From: Collinsella sp.
GTDB lineage: Bacteria > Actinomycetota > Coriobacteriia > Coriobacteriales > Coriobacteriaceae
Direction of reading: 5' to 3'
Assembly: GCA_019414565.1 (NCBI GenBank)
Contig: DXLU01000007.1
Coordinates: 1 to 64,000 of the forward strand
Length of the DNA: 64,000 nucleotides
Part shown: one piece after another, positions 16,099-26,013 of the stretch
Layout: each line of letters starts with the position of its first letter
How positions within the stretch are numbered: position 1 is the stretch's first letter
Program-made: the position numbers and the translations under genes
The notes under the pieces: generated by a model
The model's input: the letters and a program-made list of their open reading frames with translations, nothing else
Told to the model about the DNA's origin: nothing
The model's database searches: none

Positions 16099-17403
16099 AT
16101 GGCAGAGATGGAGCTTGCGACCCTCATTTGTGGCGAAATCGCAGGCACTCTCCGGCAAGACGAGCATGGACTCTGCAGCTTTGTATACGCCCCAACCTAT
16201 CGCGGAGCACCACTATCGCTTACAATGCCGCTTTCCAATCGCACGTATGGCCATAACATCGTCCGCCCGTTCCTATTTGGCCTTTTGCCCGACAGCCAAG
16301 AGCAGCGTCGCGCTATTGCCGCCGAGCATGACGTTGCATCCAACAACCCCGTCGCCCTCTTGTGCCATATCGGTCTTGACTGCGCAGGGGCCGTTCAGTT
16401 TTGTCGAACCGATCAATTAGGCGCCGCCCGCGGCAGGGTCTCGGCATACCGCCCGCTTACCAATTCTCAAATCGCTCACAAGCTCAAAGCAATTCGCGAT
16501 GACGAAAGAGAGACATGGATGGGCTCCAACGAAAGCTGGTCCCTGGGCGGCAACCAAGGCAAATTTGCACTAGCTTGGCATGATGGCCAATGGTGCGAAT
16601 GTCTAGGGTCATCCCCCACTACCCATATCTTCAAAAATGGTGTCGTTGGGTTCAAACATCAGGCCTTAAACGAATTCGTCTGCATGAAAACGGCTCGGCG
16701 TGTTGGCATTCCAACTGCCAACGTCTCCTATTGCACATTTGAAGACGAAGCCGCGCTCGTCGTTGAACGGTACGACAGAATTGTCAATAGCAGCGGAAAT
16801 ATCGAAAGGCTGCATCAGGAGGACTTTTGCCAGGCGCTCGGTGTATTGCCAAGCCAGAAATACACCGCCGACGGAGGACCAACCACACGAGACATCCAAG
16901 AACGACTGATTAACACAGTCCCCCACCACATGAATCTTGTGCTTTTTACCTATATGTTGTTCTATAACGCCATTATCGGAGCGCCTGACGCACACGCTAA
17001 AAACTACTCGCTCATCCTAGGTAAAGGCACAAACGCAGCGCTCGCACCCATGTACGATGTCGCATCGGGCTTGGCGTACGAGCGTATGCGCCGCCGGGCG
17101 CGCCTTGCCATGAGCGTTGGCGGCGAAAATCGAGTGGGGCGCATCGGTCCAGGCGCTATCCGCCGATACCACGGTATGGGCGACCCCGCGCTGGAGGCGG
17201 CGCTCACCGATGCCGGGCTATCCGAGAAGTTTTGCTTTGCGACCATGATGGACCTCGCCTACGAGGTGCCCATTTGCATGGAAGAGATCATGGACGAATA
17301 CGCCGACCTGCCCGGCATGGCGGACCTGCGCGAGCACATGCTCGGCCCCGTCCGCGAAAACTGCCAGCGCACCCTCGACCTCATCAAGGCGGATATGGGC
17401 TAG
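16099..17403 (+). CDS. hipA: HipA-family serine/threonine kinase toxin
   Basis: The 434-residue protein has the HipA N-terminal domain (about 1-110: GTLRQDEHGLCSFVY, RPFLFGLLPD) and C-terminal kinase domain. Features include WSLGGNQGKFAL (ATP-binding loop region), VVERYDR, the HQEDFCQALG motif, catalytic GAPDAHAKNYS (Asp near residue 297) and YDVASGLAY. In known HipA proteins the kinase inactivates glutamyl-tRNA synthetase. The target here is not known. Active-site residues look intact. It is coupled to hipB and is followed by a terminator shared with pepD. Confidence 0.92.
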   Translation: MAEMELATLICGEIAGTLRQDEHGLCSFVYAPTYRGAPLSLTMPLSNRTYGHNIVRPFLFGLLPDSQEQRRAIAAEHDVASNNPVALLCHIGLDCAGAVQFCRTDQLGAARGRVSAYRPLTNSQIAHKLKAIRDDERETWMGSNESWSLGGNQGKFALAWHDGQWCECLGSSPTTHIFKNGVVGFKHQALNEFVCMKTARRVGIPTANVSYCTFEDEAALVVERYDRIVNSSGNIERLHQEDFCQALGVLPSQKYTADGGPTTRDIQERLINTVPHHMNLVLFTYMLFYNAIIGAPDAHAKNYSLILGKGTNAALAPMYDVASGLAYERMRRRARLAMSVGGENRVGRIGPGAIRRYHGMGDPALEAALTDAGLSEKFCFATMMDLAYEVPICMEEIMDEYADLPGMADLREHMLGPVRENCQRTLDLIKADMG

Positions 17404-17432
17404 GCGCCAATCAATCCACATTTCTTAAAAGA

Positions 17433-17472
17433 AGAGGGGGGCACCCGTCGCAAAAGTTCGGATGCCCCCTCT
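17433..17472. terminator. shared terminator of hipA and pepD
   Basis: AGAGGGGGGCA and TGCCCCCTCT pair around a loop of about 19 nt between convergent genes. Confidence 0.75.
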
Positions 17473-17528
17473 CGTAATGTCATTTGCAATCCGCTAGCAC
17501 GTGGCTCGAACTGCTGCTAGCGCGACCC

Positions 17529-18986
17529 TTACGCGGCAAGGCGCTTGAGGACGTCGATGAGCAGCTCGTAGAAGCGCTCGGCAGAAGCGAGCTCCATGCT
17601 CTCGTCCGGGGTGTGGACATCGGAGAGCGTCGGGCCCACGGCGATGGCGTCCAGGCCGTGCAGGGCCTCAGCAAACAGGCCGCACTCAAGGCCAGCGTGA
17701 ATGGACTCGATGCGCAGCTCGGAGCCAAAGAGCTCGCGATAGCTCTCGACAAAAACGTCGCGGACCGGCGAATGCTCGGCATAGCTCCAGCCGGGATACT
17801 CGAACTCGAACTTGGCGTCGAAGCCCAAGACATCGGCCAGCGTCTGCAGGCGGTCCTTGAACTCGTTCTGCAGCGAGGTGATCGAGGAGCGCGGGGACAG
17901 CATGATCTTGACCTGGTCGTCGGAAGTGGCGACCACGCCGATGTTGGAGGAAACCTCGACGGAGCCGTCAGTGGCGACGTTGCGGCGAATCACGCCGTTA
18001 GGGGCAAGACGCAGGGCGCGGATGAGGGCAAGCGCGGACTTCTGATCCATGGCCTCGACCTCGGCGTCGTCGGCAATCTCGACGGTGCAGGTAAAGCCGG
18101 GGTCGAAGACCTCGAGCTCGGCAGTGACGTCGGCGATGATGTCCTTTGCGATCTGGGCCGCGGCCTCGGCGGCAGCGTGGTCGGCGTAAACCAGCTCGGC
18201 CTTGCACTCACGGTTGATGGCGTTGTCCTTAGTGCCGCCGTTAAAGCTAACGATGGCGGGCTCGCCGGCGACCATCAGACGGTCGATGATGCGGGCCATG
18301 ATGAGGTTGCCGTTGCCGCGCTCCAGGTTGATATCGTTGCCGGAATGACCACCCAGTAGGCCGGAGATGTCGAGCGTGAGGGTGCTGCCGGTCTTGTGCT
18401 CGCGCACGATGGGGCAGGTGTAGGTAACAACGACGCCGCCAGCGCAGCTGACGGTGGCAACGCCCTCTTCCTCGGAGTCAAGGTTAATCATGGTGCGGGC
18501 GCTAATCTGGGACTTGTCGAGCGTCTCGGCGCCGACCAGGCCAGTCTCCTCATCGGTGGTGAATACGCACTCGAGGGCGGGGTGAGCAATCGAATCGTCG
18601 TTGAGCACAGTAAGCATCAGAGCGACAGCAATACCGTTGTCGGCGCCCAGGGTGGTGCCGTTAGCGGTGAGGACGCCGTCCTTCACGACCAGGTCGATAC
18701 CGTCGGTCGTAAAGTCGTGCTCAACAGAGCCCAACTTGTCGCACACCATATCGATGTGGCCCTGCAGCATCACAGTCGGGGCATTCTCGGCGCCGGCAGA
18801 AGCGGGCTTGCGAATGATGACGTTGTAGACCTCGTCCTGGTACACATCGAGGCCGCGCTCCTTGGCAAACGCAACCAGGAAATCGCTGATGCCCTTCTCG
18901 TTGCCAGACCCACGGGGGATCGCGCTGACCTCCTCAAAGAAATGGAACAGCTGGGCGGGCTCGTAGCCGGTGATCTTGTAATCCAT
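17529..18986 (-). CDS. pepD: aminoacyl-histidine dipeptidase PepD (M20 family)
   Basis: The 485-residue cytosolic zinc peptidase cleaves Xaa-His and other dipeptides. Metal and catalytic motifs are LQGHIDMVCDK (His-x-Asp), LGADNGIAVAL and TTDEETGLVGA (the Glu-Glu pair). Near the end ESIHAGLECGLFAE and VGPTLSDVHTPDE complete the site. The start at 18986 has AAGGAGG before it; the upstream extension lacks a RBS. Confidence 0.93.
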   Translation of the reverse strand: MDYKITGYEPAQLFHFFEEVSAIPRGSGNEKGISDFLVAFAKERGLDVYQDEVYNVIIRKPASAGAENAPTVMLQGHIDMVCDKLGSVEHDFTTDGIDLVVKDGVLTANGTTLGADNGIAVALMLTVLNDDSIAHPALECVFTTDEETGLVGAETLDKSQISARTMINLDSEEEGVATVSCAGGVVVTYTCPIVREHKTGSTLTLDISGLLGGHSGNDINLERGNGNLIMARIIDRLMVAGEPAIVSFNGGTKDNAINRECKAELVYADHAAAEAAAQIAKDIIADVTAELEVFDPGFTCTVEIADDAEVEAMDQKSALALIRALRLAPNGVIRRNVATDGSVEVSSNIGVVATSDDQVKIMLSPRSSITSLQNEFKDRLQTLADVLGFDAKFEFEYPGWSYAEHSPVRDVFVESYRELFGSELRIESIHAGLECGLFAEALHGLDAIAVGPTLSDVHTPDESMELASAERFYELLIDVLKRLAA

Positions 18987-19143
18987 GGTGCCTCCTTGGC
19001 GCAACTGGTTAGACAGTAAGACATGCGCCTTGTATATTCCCAGACTTTGCGTGCATAAACCAGTCGAAAACGCCGAGCGCCCTCGCATCATCGGCTAACG
19101 GTGGACCGTATAGCGTAACGGTCACAACTTCCGCAGCTCTACA

Positions 19144-19175
19144 AATCGAGGCGCCCTTTCCGGAGCGCCTCGATT
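19144..19175 (-). terminator. clpC terminator
   Basis: AATCGAGGCGC / GCGCCTCGATT forms an 11-bp stem, starting 26 bp after the clpC stop. Between it and pepD (18987-19143) no feature is seen. Confidence 0.8.
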
Positions 19176-19200
19176 GCGCGTATCAAATTGTCGCCACGCC

Positions 19201-21843
19201 TTACAGCGCGCCGGAACCGGCTTGCATCATGCCGCCGGGGCCCGAGGTCACGCCGCCGCTCACGGGCGCGGCGTTGCCAGTGCGCGGTGCCGCCGGGGCG
19301 GTATCACCACCGAGCGTGCCCGCCGGACGCGGTGCCGGGATCTCGCCCGTGCCGTGGCTAAAGACAAACTTGCCATCGGCCACGTCGCACAGGACGGTAT
19401 CGCCCTCGCCCCACTCGCCGGCCAGCAGCTCCTCGGACAGCGGGTCCTCGATGAGCTTTTGAATAGCACGGCGCAGCGGACGCGCACCGTTGGTGAGGTC
19501 GGTGCCCTCGGCCACGATCTTGTCATAGGCCGCATCGGTGAGCTTGATGTTCATGCCGTTGGCAATCAGACGCTGGCGCAGGTCGTCCACCAGCAGGTGC
19601 GCGATCTTGGTGAGATTCTCGCCCGAGAGCTTCTGGAACACCACGATGTCGTCGATACGGTTGAGCAGCTCGGGGCGGAACAGGCGCTTGAGCTCGCCCA
19701 TCGCGCGACCACGGATCTCACTCGACGTGAGACCCTGCTCGCCGGTGGTGCCAAAGCCCACGCTCGCATCCTGCGCAATCTCGCGGGCGCCCACATTGGA
19801 CGTCATGATGATCACGGTGTTGCGGAAGTCGACCGTCTTGCCCTGGCTATCGGTCAGGCGGCCCTCCTCCAGCACCTGCAGCAAGATGTTGAAGATATCG
19901 GGGTGCGCCTTCTCGATCTCGTCGAACAGCACGACCGAGTACGGGTGGCGACGAACGGCCTTGGTGAGCTGGCCGCCCTCGTCGTGACCGACGTAGCCCG
20001 GAGGGCTACCGATGAGCTTGGAGACCTCGAACTCGCTACCGAACTCGGACATGTCGAAGCTGATGAGCGCGTCTTTGCTGCCAAAGAGATACTCGGCGAG
20101 CGTCTTGGCGAGCTCGGTCTTGCCCGTGCCGGTGGGACCCAGGAAGATAAAGCTGCCGCCGGGACGACGCGGGTCCTTGAGCGGCGAGCGGCTGCGGCGC
20201 ACGGCCTTGGCGACGGCCTCGACGGCCTCGTCCTGGCCGATAATGCGGGTCTTGAGCACGCTTTCGGTCTGCAGCAGGCGACGGCTCTCGCTCTCGGTGA
20301 GCGAGGAAACCGGCACGCCAGAGGTCACGGACACGATGTCGGCAATCTGACTCACGTCGATGGTGAGCGGGCTGGCGTCGAGCTCGGCGGTCCAGGCAGC
20401 CTTGGCCTCGGCGAGTTCAATCTCGGCAGCCTTCTGCTGCTCGGTGATCTCGGCGGCCTTGTTCATGTCGTCGCTCTCGGTGGCCTCCTGCGCGGCGGCC
20501 TTGAGCTCCTCTATGCGATGCTCGGCCTCGCGCACCGGCTCGGGCGCGCGGTTGGCGGCGATGCGAGCGCGAGCACCGGCCTCGTCAATGAGGTCGATGG
20601 CCTTATCGGGCAGGAAGCGATCCTGAATGTAGCGGTTGGAAAGGTTCGCGGCGGCCTCGATAGCACCCTGCGTATAGCGCACATGGTGGTGCTCCTCGTA
20701 GCGCGGCTTGAGCGCGGTCAGGATCTTGACCGTGTCCTCGACGCTCGGCTCCTCGACATCGATGGTCTGGAAGCGACGCTCGAAGGCCGGGTCCTTGGTG
20801 AGGTACTTGCGGAATTCCTCGGCCGTGGTGGCGCCGATAATCTGGAAGGCACCGCGCGCGAGCACGGGCTTGAGCATGGAGCTCGCGTCGATGGAGCCCT
20901 CGGCAGAACCGGCACCGATGATGGTGTGCATCTCATCGATAAACAAGATGACGTCGTCGGCCTCGGTAGCCTCTTGGATCACGTTCTTGAGGCGCTCCTC
21001 AAACTCACCGCGATACTTGGCGCCCGCGACAAGACCCGGCAGGTCGAGCGTCCAGATATTCTGGTTCATGAGGTTCTCGGGCACGTTGCCAGCAGCAATC
21101 TGCTGCGCCAGGCCCTCGACGATAGCCGTCTTGCCCACGCCGGGATCGCCCAGGATAAGCGGATTGTTCTTGGTGCGGCGCGAAAGGATCTCCATCATGC
21201 GCTGGACTTCCTTTTCGCGGCCAATCACGGGATCGAGCTCGCCGTCGTGCGCCTTTTGCGTGAGGTTGGTGGCGAACTGCTTGAGCGTGTCGGTGCCGCT
21301 CCCCTTTTGCTGAGAGGCATCCGAGCCGCTAAAGAACGGCAGGCCCGCACCGGGACGACCAGCGCCAGCGCCAGCGAGCGGACGCTTCTTGTCCTGATCC
21401 TTGGCAGTGAGCTTTTCGATGGCCTTTTTAATGGAAGCAGACGACACGCCCAGGCGCATGAGGATGTCCATGGCCATGCCGTTGCCTTCTTCGACGATGC
21501 CGATCAGCAAGTGCTCGGTCGAAACGTAGGTCTGGTTGTTCTCGCGTGCCACGCGGAAGGAGCGCTCCATCACGCTAATGACGAGCGGCGTAAAGGCAAG
21601 CTTGGCAGCCTCGGTCTCCTCGCTGGGCTCGGGAACCGTGGTCTGGACCTCTTTGAGGGTATCCATGATGTCGTCGTAGGAGATATCGAGCGAGCGCAGC
21701 GCCTCAGCGGCAATGCCCTCGTCCTCCTTGGCGAGCGCGAGCAACAGATGCTCGGTACCCACCTTATTTGAATGAAGATCGAGCGCCTCCTGCTTGGCCA
21801 TGGACATGACCTTGCGCGCGCGATCGGTAAAACGGTCTAACAT
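19201..21843 (-). CDS. clpC: ATP-dependent Clp protease ATP-binding subunit ClpC
   Basis: The 880-residue Hsp100 unfoldase feeds substrates to ClpP. Two N-terminal Clp repeats ([20 protein letters not shown] onward, about 1-145) are present. AAA1 has Walker [14 protein letters not shown] and Walker [15 protein letters not shown]-like coiled middle segment lies around residue 430. AAA2 has [13 protein letters not shown] and [13 protein letters not shown]. The ClpP-docking loop SVGFGT is present. A Gly/Pro/Ala tail ends the protein. The start at 21843 has GAGGAA before it. The class regulators ctsR, mcsA and mcsB are not adjacent. Confidence 0.96.
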   Translation of the reverse strand: MLDRFTDRARKVMSMAKQEALDLHSNKVGTEHLLLALAKEDEGIAAEALRSLDISYDDIMDTLKEVQTTVPEPSEETEAAKLAFTPLVISVMERSFRVARENNQTYVSTEHLLIGIVEEGNGMAMDILMRLGVSSASIKKAIEKLTAKDQDKKRPLAGAGAGRPGAGLPFFSGSDASQQKGSGTDTLKQFATNLTQKAHDGELDPVIGREKEVQRMMEILSRRTKNNPLILGDPGVGKTAIVEGLAQQIAAGNVPENLMNQNIWTLDLPGLVAGAKYRGEFEERLKNVIQEATEADDVILFIDEMHTIIGAGSAEGSIDASSMLKPVLARGAFQIIGATTAEEFRKYLTKDPAFERRFQTIDVEEPSVEDTVKILTALKPRYEEHHHVRYTQGAIEAAANLSNRYIQDRFLPDKAIDLIDEAGARARIAANRAPEPVREAEHRIEELKAAAQEATESDDMNKAAEITEQQKAAEIELAEAKAAWTAELDASPLTIDVSQIADIVSVTSGVPVSSLTESESRRLLQTESVLKTRIIGQDEAVEAVAKAVRRSRSPLKDPRRPGGSFIFLGPTGTGKTELAKTLAEYLFGSKDALISFDMSEFGSEFEVSKLIGSPPGYVGHDEGGQLTKAVRRHPYSVVLFDEIEKAHPDIFNILLQVLEEGRLTDSQGKTVDFRNTVIIMTSNVGAREIAQDASVGFGTTGEQGLTSSEIRGRAMGELKRLFRPELLNRIDDIVVFQKLSGENLTKIAHLLVDDLRQRLIANGMNIKLTDAAYDKIVAEGTDLTNGARPLRRAIQKLIEDPLSEELLAGEWGEGDTVLCDVADGKFVFSHGTGEIPAPRPAGTLGGDTAPAAPRTGNAAPVSGGVTSGPGGMMQAGSGAL

Positions 21844-21880
21844 GCTAGTTCCTCTTAGACGAGCTAGTTTTTTCAAACGC

Positions 21881-21905
21881 AAAGCGCCACTCGTGGCGGC
21901 GCTTT
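21881..21905. promoter_or_regulatory. hairpin in the clpC 5' leader
   Basis: AAAGCGCCACTC and TGGCGGCGCTTT can pair imperfectly about 40-60 bases before the clpC start. It may be a leader structure or a terminator for plus-strand read-through. No CtsR-type heptad repeat or CIRCE was recognised. Confidence 0.35.
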
Positions 21906-22016
21906 GGTCTCTTTACCCATATGGAGTATATGTTAATCGCTGGGGCCTTTTCCGCATGCAGCCATACGACAACGTCTACAAAAAAGGAATTGCCAGGTGC
22001 GTCTGCATCGGCCCAA

Positions 22017-22110
22017 CGAGCGTGGATTTTCGGACACCCATTCCACGAGCGTGGATAATCTCCCGTTTTGAGCCCGTAAACAAGCCAAAAACGGGAGATT
22101 ATCCACGTTC
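22017..22110. repeat. GAGCGTGGATAATCTCCC palindrome
   Basis: One partial copy (22017-22032) is followed by a full palindrome: CGAGCGTGGATAATCTCCCG plus TTTT (22046-22069) pairs with AAAAACGGGAGATTATCCACG (22087-22110) across a 17-nt loop. It is the same family as 8412-8557. It sits between clpC and the thrE-like gene. Confidence 0.85.
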
Positions 22111-22141
22111 ATGTTTTGCGGATCAGTTTCATTTGCACCAA

Positions 22142-23710
22142 TTAGCTGGTGTGGCGCCAGCGAGGGTCGGTGAGCGTACGCGCCACACCCAGGCCAACGG
22201 GCAAAAACGCCACGATGAGCACTGCACGCACAAACCAGCCGAGCATATTGACCGTGTCGAATGTGCACATGTAATACATCGAGCGATACAGATACAAGCC
22301 CGGCACCATAATGACAATCGATGGCACCGTGAGGGCGATACGTGGGTAGGTGAGCTTGATTTCGGCTAAGCTCGCGAGCAGCCCCGATACCAGCGCGCCG
22401 ATAAACGCTGCCGCCTCGGGAGGCATACCTACGCTCAGGCCCAGAAAGGGAAACAGCGTCGGCGCATCGACGAGCGTAAGGCGCAAGGTATTGGACACGG
22501 CGCCGATCAGCCCAGCTGCCGCGGCCATCTTTACCGGGCTGTTGAACATCACCGAGAAGCCGAATACGCCAACGAAGCTCATCACCACGCGCAGGAGCGT
22601 AAGGGCAAGCGGCGAAAGGCCGAGCGGGGCAAAATCATCCGGTGCCAGCCCCACACACTCGGCAACCATCCAGCCCACAAGGGTCGCCATCACAATAATC
22701 GACACGGCATACGAAAGACGCTCAATGCCGCTTCGCATATCGAGCTTAGCGATGTCGAGGCCTGCCGTAATGAGGGGAAAGCCGGGAATCACAAAGAGCA
22801 TGGCGCCGATATAGCCTTCTTGGTGCGACATTGCCCCCGGTACGACCTGGCCAAGGCCGAGCAATGCCAGCAGATACGAAACGCAAGCGAGCGCAACGCC
22901 AATCGTCAGCGCGCTAAACTGGCCAAGACCCTGCTTGAGAATATGAGAGCGAGCAAAGTTGCCAACACCAGCGCCTACGAATGCGCAGGCCATCTCGATA
23001 GGGCCGCCGCCGAGCAAAAAGACGAAGGCGCCGCAAGCACAAGCTGCCGCAAGGCCCTGTTGCCAGGGAGAGTAATCGGGTTTTGAACTCTCAACGGTCT
23101 TGAGCATCTCGTGGTATTCGTGCACGGTAAACCGGCGCCCATACGTCTCGATTTCCTTTAGGAAGCTCTCCATCATCCAAATGCGATGGGTATTGACTCC
23201 CGTTGTGGGCAGGCTGACAACCTCGTTAAAGCAGTGGCCATCTTCGATGCAGGTGCACTCAAACGACAGAAGACTTAAGTCAACGTGGACGGTGACACCG
23301 AGTACGGCGGCGACGCGATTCATGGTATCGCGTACACGCCAGGCACCCGTTCCGCTCGCGAGCATAAGCATACCGGTGCGGCAGATGATGGATGACTTAT
23401 CGGTGAGCGGCGCATCGACGGCAAGCTCATCGCCTGCCGTCACGATCTGGTGCCAGTCAGTTTTCATATGGAGTGCGCCGGCACGAACACCGTGGTGCAT
23501 GGGGGCTCTCGAAAGCAGCGAGTCAAGGCGCGAAGACTGTGGGGACTCCGTTGATTCGTCCTCAACCTCATCAGTCTCTTCATCGACCAGATCAAATGAG
23601 TCAAGCGATGCCGGCTCGCGACGATCGATTAGCTCCTCATCCTCATCGTCAAAGTAATTGAACTGATCGAGCATGTCCTCTTCGATTGCACGCTCGCTCG
23701 CGTCGTCCAT
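22142..23710 (-). CDS. threonine/serine exporter family membrane protein (ThrE/DUF1212 plus DUF3815)
   Basis: The 522-residue protein begins with a very acidic cytosolic stretch of about 85 residues. A soluble ThrE domain follows (IICRTGMLMLASGTGAWRVR, then VTVHVDLSLLSFECTC). About ten hydrophobic segments come next, with the two ThrE halves fused in one chain (LASLAEIKLTYPRIALTVPS and IMVPGLYLYRSMYYM near the end). Related proteins export small amino acids or dipeptides; the substrate here is inferred. The start at 23710 has GGGAG eight bases before it. Confidence 0.85.
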   Translation of the reverse strand: MDDASERAIEEDMLDQFNYFDDEDEELIDRREPASLDSFDLVDEETDEVEDESTESPQSSRLDSLLSRAPMHHGVRAGALHMKTDWHQIVTAGDELAVDAPLTDKSSIICRTGMLMLASGTGAWRVRDTMNRVAAVLGVTVHVDLSLLSFECTCIEDGHCFNEVVSLPTTGVNTHRIWMMESFLKEIETYGRRFTVHEYHEMLKTVESSKPDYSPWQQGLAAACACGAFVFLLGGGPIEMACAFVGAGVGNFARSHILKQGLGQFSALTIGVALACVSYLLALLGLGQVVPGAMSHQEGYIGAMLFVIPGFPLITAGLDIAKLDMRSGIERLSYAVSIIVMATLVGWMVAECVGLAPDDFAPLGLSPLALTLLRVVMSFVGVFGFSVMFNSPVKMAAAAGLIGAVSNTLRLTLVDAPTLFPFLGLSVGMPPEAAAFIGALVSGLLASLAEIKLTYPRIALTVPSIVIMVPGLYLYRSMYYMCTFDTVNMLGWFVRAVLIVAFLPVGLGVARTLTDPRWRHTS

Positions 23711-23888
23711 ATAGACGCTCCCTTCCCACCGACTAACCCCCATCCTAGGCAGCAACGGCTAAAGGAAACATAAAAGAGACGGCTGCCATGCGAGCCATGT
23801 GCTCAATAGCCGTTGGGTAGTCGTTTAAGAACGTCCCCAATGACTATTGACGGCCAAGGCAACGCCGATGTATTGGCGACGTCAGCGA

Positions 23889-23988
23889 GCGGGTCGCATT
23901 TGAGACAAGGTGACGTGAAACGAAAGGGCGCTGACCTTCTGGTCGCGCCCTTGAAGTTGAGCGTCAGATTGTCCAAATGCGGCCCGCG
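23889..23988. repeat. long imperfect hairpin downstream of lysS
   Basis: GCGGGTCGCATTTG, GACAA, TGACG and AGGGCGC on the left arm pair with matching blocks on the right arm around the tip GACC-TTCT-GGTC, giving arms of about 45 bp. The tip design is like that of the element at 10752-10854. The rest of the gap 23711-24000 shows no gene with convincing support; a 67-codon plus-strand reading frame here only traverses the hairpin. Confidence 0.8.
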
Positions 23989-24000
23989 CAGCGTCGAGCC

Positions 24001-24027
24001 GTTACGCGGTTCGTAGAACCGCGTAAC
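24001..24027 (-). terminator. lysS terminator hairpin
   Basis: GTTACGCGGTTC / GAACCGCGTAAC forms a perfect 12-bp stem with a 3-nt loop, four bases after the lysS stop. No T-run follows. Confidence 0.7.
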
Positions 24028-24030
24028 TAG

Positions 24031-25995
24031 TTAGTACATCTTTGCGCCGGCGGGGATGGAGGCGTCGAGCTGGATCAGGTTGAGACGCTCCTCACCATCC
24101 TCCTCGTGGATAGCGCTGATGAGCATGCCGCAGCTGGGAATGCCCATCATCTTGCGCGGCGGCAGATTGGTGATGGCGAGCAAGGTCTTGCCGACCAGGT
24201 CCTCGGGCTCATAATAACCGTGAATGCCGGAGAGGATGGTACGGTCGGTGCCGGTGCCGTCGTCGAGCGTAAAGTTCAGCAGCTTCTTGGACTTCTTGAC
24301 GGCCTCGCATGCCTTGACCTTCACGGCGCGGAAGTCGCTCTTGGAGAAGGTATCAAAGTCGACGAACTCCTCAAACAGCGGCTCGACGGCAATCTTGGAA
24401 TAATCAACCGTGGGCTTGAGCGGCTTGACGAACGGGCTCGCGGTGTTGCCGGCCTCGGCAGCCTTAGCGGCAGCGGCACCGGACTGGAAACCCTTCTCGG
24501 GCTTCATGTGCGGGAACAGTAGCACGTCGCGGATGGAAGCCTGGTTGGTGAGCAGCATGACCACGCGGTCGATACCGATGCCGATGCCGCCCGCGGGAGG
24601 CATACCGTACTCGAGGGCGCGCACGTAGTCCTCGTCGTACTCCATGGCCTCGTCGTCGCCGCCAGCCTTCTCGGCCATCTGGGCGGCAAAGCGCTCGGCC
24701 TGGTCGACCGGGTCGTTGAGCTCGGAGAACGCGTTGGCGTACTCGTGACCGGCGATAACCAGCTCAAAGCGGTGCGTCAGGCGCGGGTCGTCCTCAAAGC
24801 GCTTGGCAAGCGGGCTGACCTCGATGGGGTAATCGCAAACGAACGTGGGGTTGACAATGGTGTCCTCGCCCAGCTCATCGTAGATCTCGGCGATAATCTT
24901 GCCGGCGGTCCACTCGGGCTTAATCTCCAGGCCCTTCTCGCGCGCGGCGGCAGCAAGCTCCTCGACCGGCGTGTCGATGGTGACCTGCTTGCCGAGCACG
25001 TCGGAAACGATGTCGGTCATGGGACGGCTGGCCCACTCACCAGAAAGGTCGATGGTCTGGCCCTGGTACTCGATGACCTCGGGGTTGCCGATGGCCTTGT
25101 TAGCCGCCTTAATGACACCCTGGGCGAGCGCCTTCATGCCCTCGAGGTCGGAGAAGGCACGATAGGCCTCCATCGTGGTGAACTCGGGGTTGTGGGTAAG
25201 GTCCATGCCCTCGTTACGGAAGATACGGCCGATCTCGAACACGCGCTCAAAACCGCCGACGATGCAGCGCTTGAGGTGCAGCTCGGTAGCAATGCGCAGG
25301 TAGCACTCCTGATCGAGCGCGTTGAAGTGCGTGATGAACGGCTTGGCAGTAGCGCCGCCCTGGATGGTCTGCAGGATGGGGGTCTCGACCTCCATGTAGC
25401 CGTCGGACTCCATAAAGCGACGGAAGGTGGAGAGAATCTGCGAACGCTTACGGAACGTCTCGCGAACGTCGTCGTTGGCGATCAGGTCAACATAGCGCTG
25501 GCGATAGCGGGTCTCCTTGTCGGAAAGACCGTGGAACTTCTCGGGCAGCGGACGAACGGCCTTGGCAAGCAGGGTCGCGCTCTTAGGGGCAACGGAAAGC
25601 TGGCCGCGCTGGGTGCGCACAACCACGCCGGTCACGCCCAGGATGTCGCCCAGGTCGAGGGACTTGAGCGTATTCCAGGCAGCCTCGTCCATGTCGTTGA
25701 TGCGGCAGAACAGCTGAATCTCGGCAGTCGCATCGCGTACGACGATGAACATGATCTTGCCCTGACCGCGCTTGGCGACCACACGGCCGGCGATCTTCAC
25801 GACGTCCTCGGTGTCCTCGCCATCGGCAAGCTCGGCGTACTTAGCCTCGATATCGGCAACGTAGTCCTCAAGCTCAGAGTGCTCGGGATAGGGGTTCTGG
25901 CCCGCCTCGAACAGGGCGGCGCGCTTGGCCAGGCGGGTGGCGCGCTCGTCGTTGAGCGTCGATGCCTGATCTGCGGCGTTCTGGTTCTCTGCCAT
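24031..25995 (-). CDS. lysS: lysine--tRNA ligase with C-terminal tRNA-binding domain
   Basis: The 654-residue class II synthetase has an OB-fold anticodon domain (about 60-160) and a catalytic core with RNEGMDLTHNPEFTTMEAY (motif 2) and GIGIGIDRVVMLLTNQ (motif 3). After about residue 510 an Ala-rich linker leads to an extra domain of about 110 residues (DFRAVKVKACEAVKKSKKLL, LPPRKMMGIPSCGMLISA). That domain matches the Trbp111/MetRS C-terminal tRNA-binding OB fold. It is usually fused to MetRS, so its presence on LysRS is notable. The total exceeds the usual LysRS length of about 500. Confidence 0.96.
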   Translation of the reverse strand: MAENQNAADQASTLNDERATRLAKRAALFEAGQNPYPEHSELEDYVADIEAKYAELADGEDTEDVVKIAGRVVAKRGQGKIMFIVVRDATAEIQLFCRINDMDEAAWNTLKSLDLGDILGVTGVVVRTQRGQLSVAPKSATLLAKAVRPLPEKFHGLSDKETRYRQRYVDLIANDDVRETFRKRSQILSTFRRFMESDGYMEVETPILQTIQGGATAKPFITHFNALDQECYLRIATELHLKRCIVGGFERVFEIGRIFRNEGMDLTHNPEFTTMEAYRAFSDLEGMKALAQGVIKAANKAIGNPEVIEYQGQTIDLSGEWASRPMTDIVSDVLGKQVTIDTPVEELAAAAREKGLEIKPEWTAGKIIAEIYDELGEDTIVNPTFVCDYPIEVSPLAKRFEDDPRLTHRFELVIAGHEYANAFSELNDPVDQAERFAAQMAEKAGGDDEAMEYDEDYVRALEYGMPPAGGIGIGIDRVVMLLTNQASIRDVLLFPHMKPEKGFQSGAAAAKAAEAGNTASPFVKPLKPTVDYSKIAVEPLFEEFVDFDTFSKSDFRAVKVKACEAVKKSKKLLNFTLDDGTGTDRTILSGIHGYYEPEDLVGKTLLAITNLPPRKMMGIPSCGMLISAIHEEDGEERLNLIQLDASIPAGAKMY

Positions 25996-26013
25996 AAGTT
26001 AGCTCCTCAAACT

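Noticed and set aside
19174..21771. An 865-codon open frame on the plus strand across clpC
   Set aside because: It is antisense to clpC, has a biased His/Leu/Gly/Asp composition expected from reverse reading of GC-rich codons, and shows no domain. The same applies to long plus-strand frames over tuf, groL, asnB, lysS, rlmB/yacP and the arg genes.
23813..24016. A 67-codon plus-strand frame between thrE-like gene and lysS
   Set aside because: It runs through the long hairpin and the lysS terminator, with no RBS or recognisable domain.
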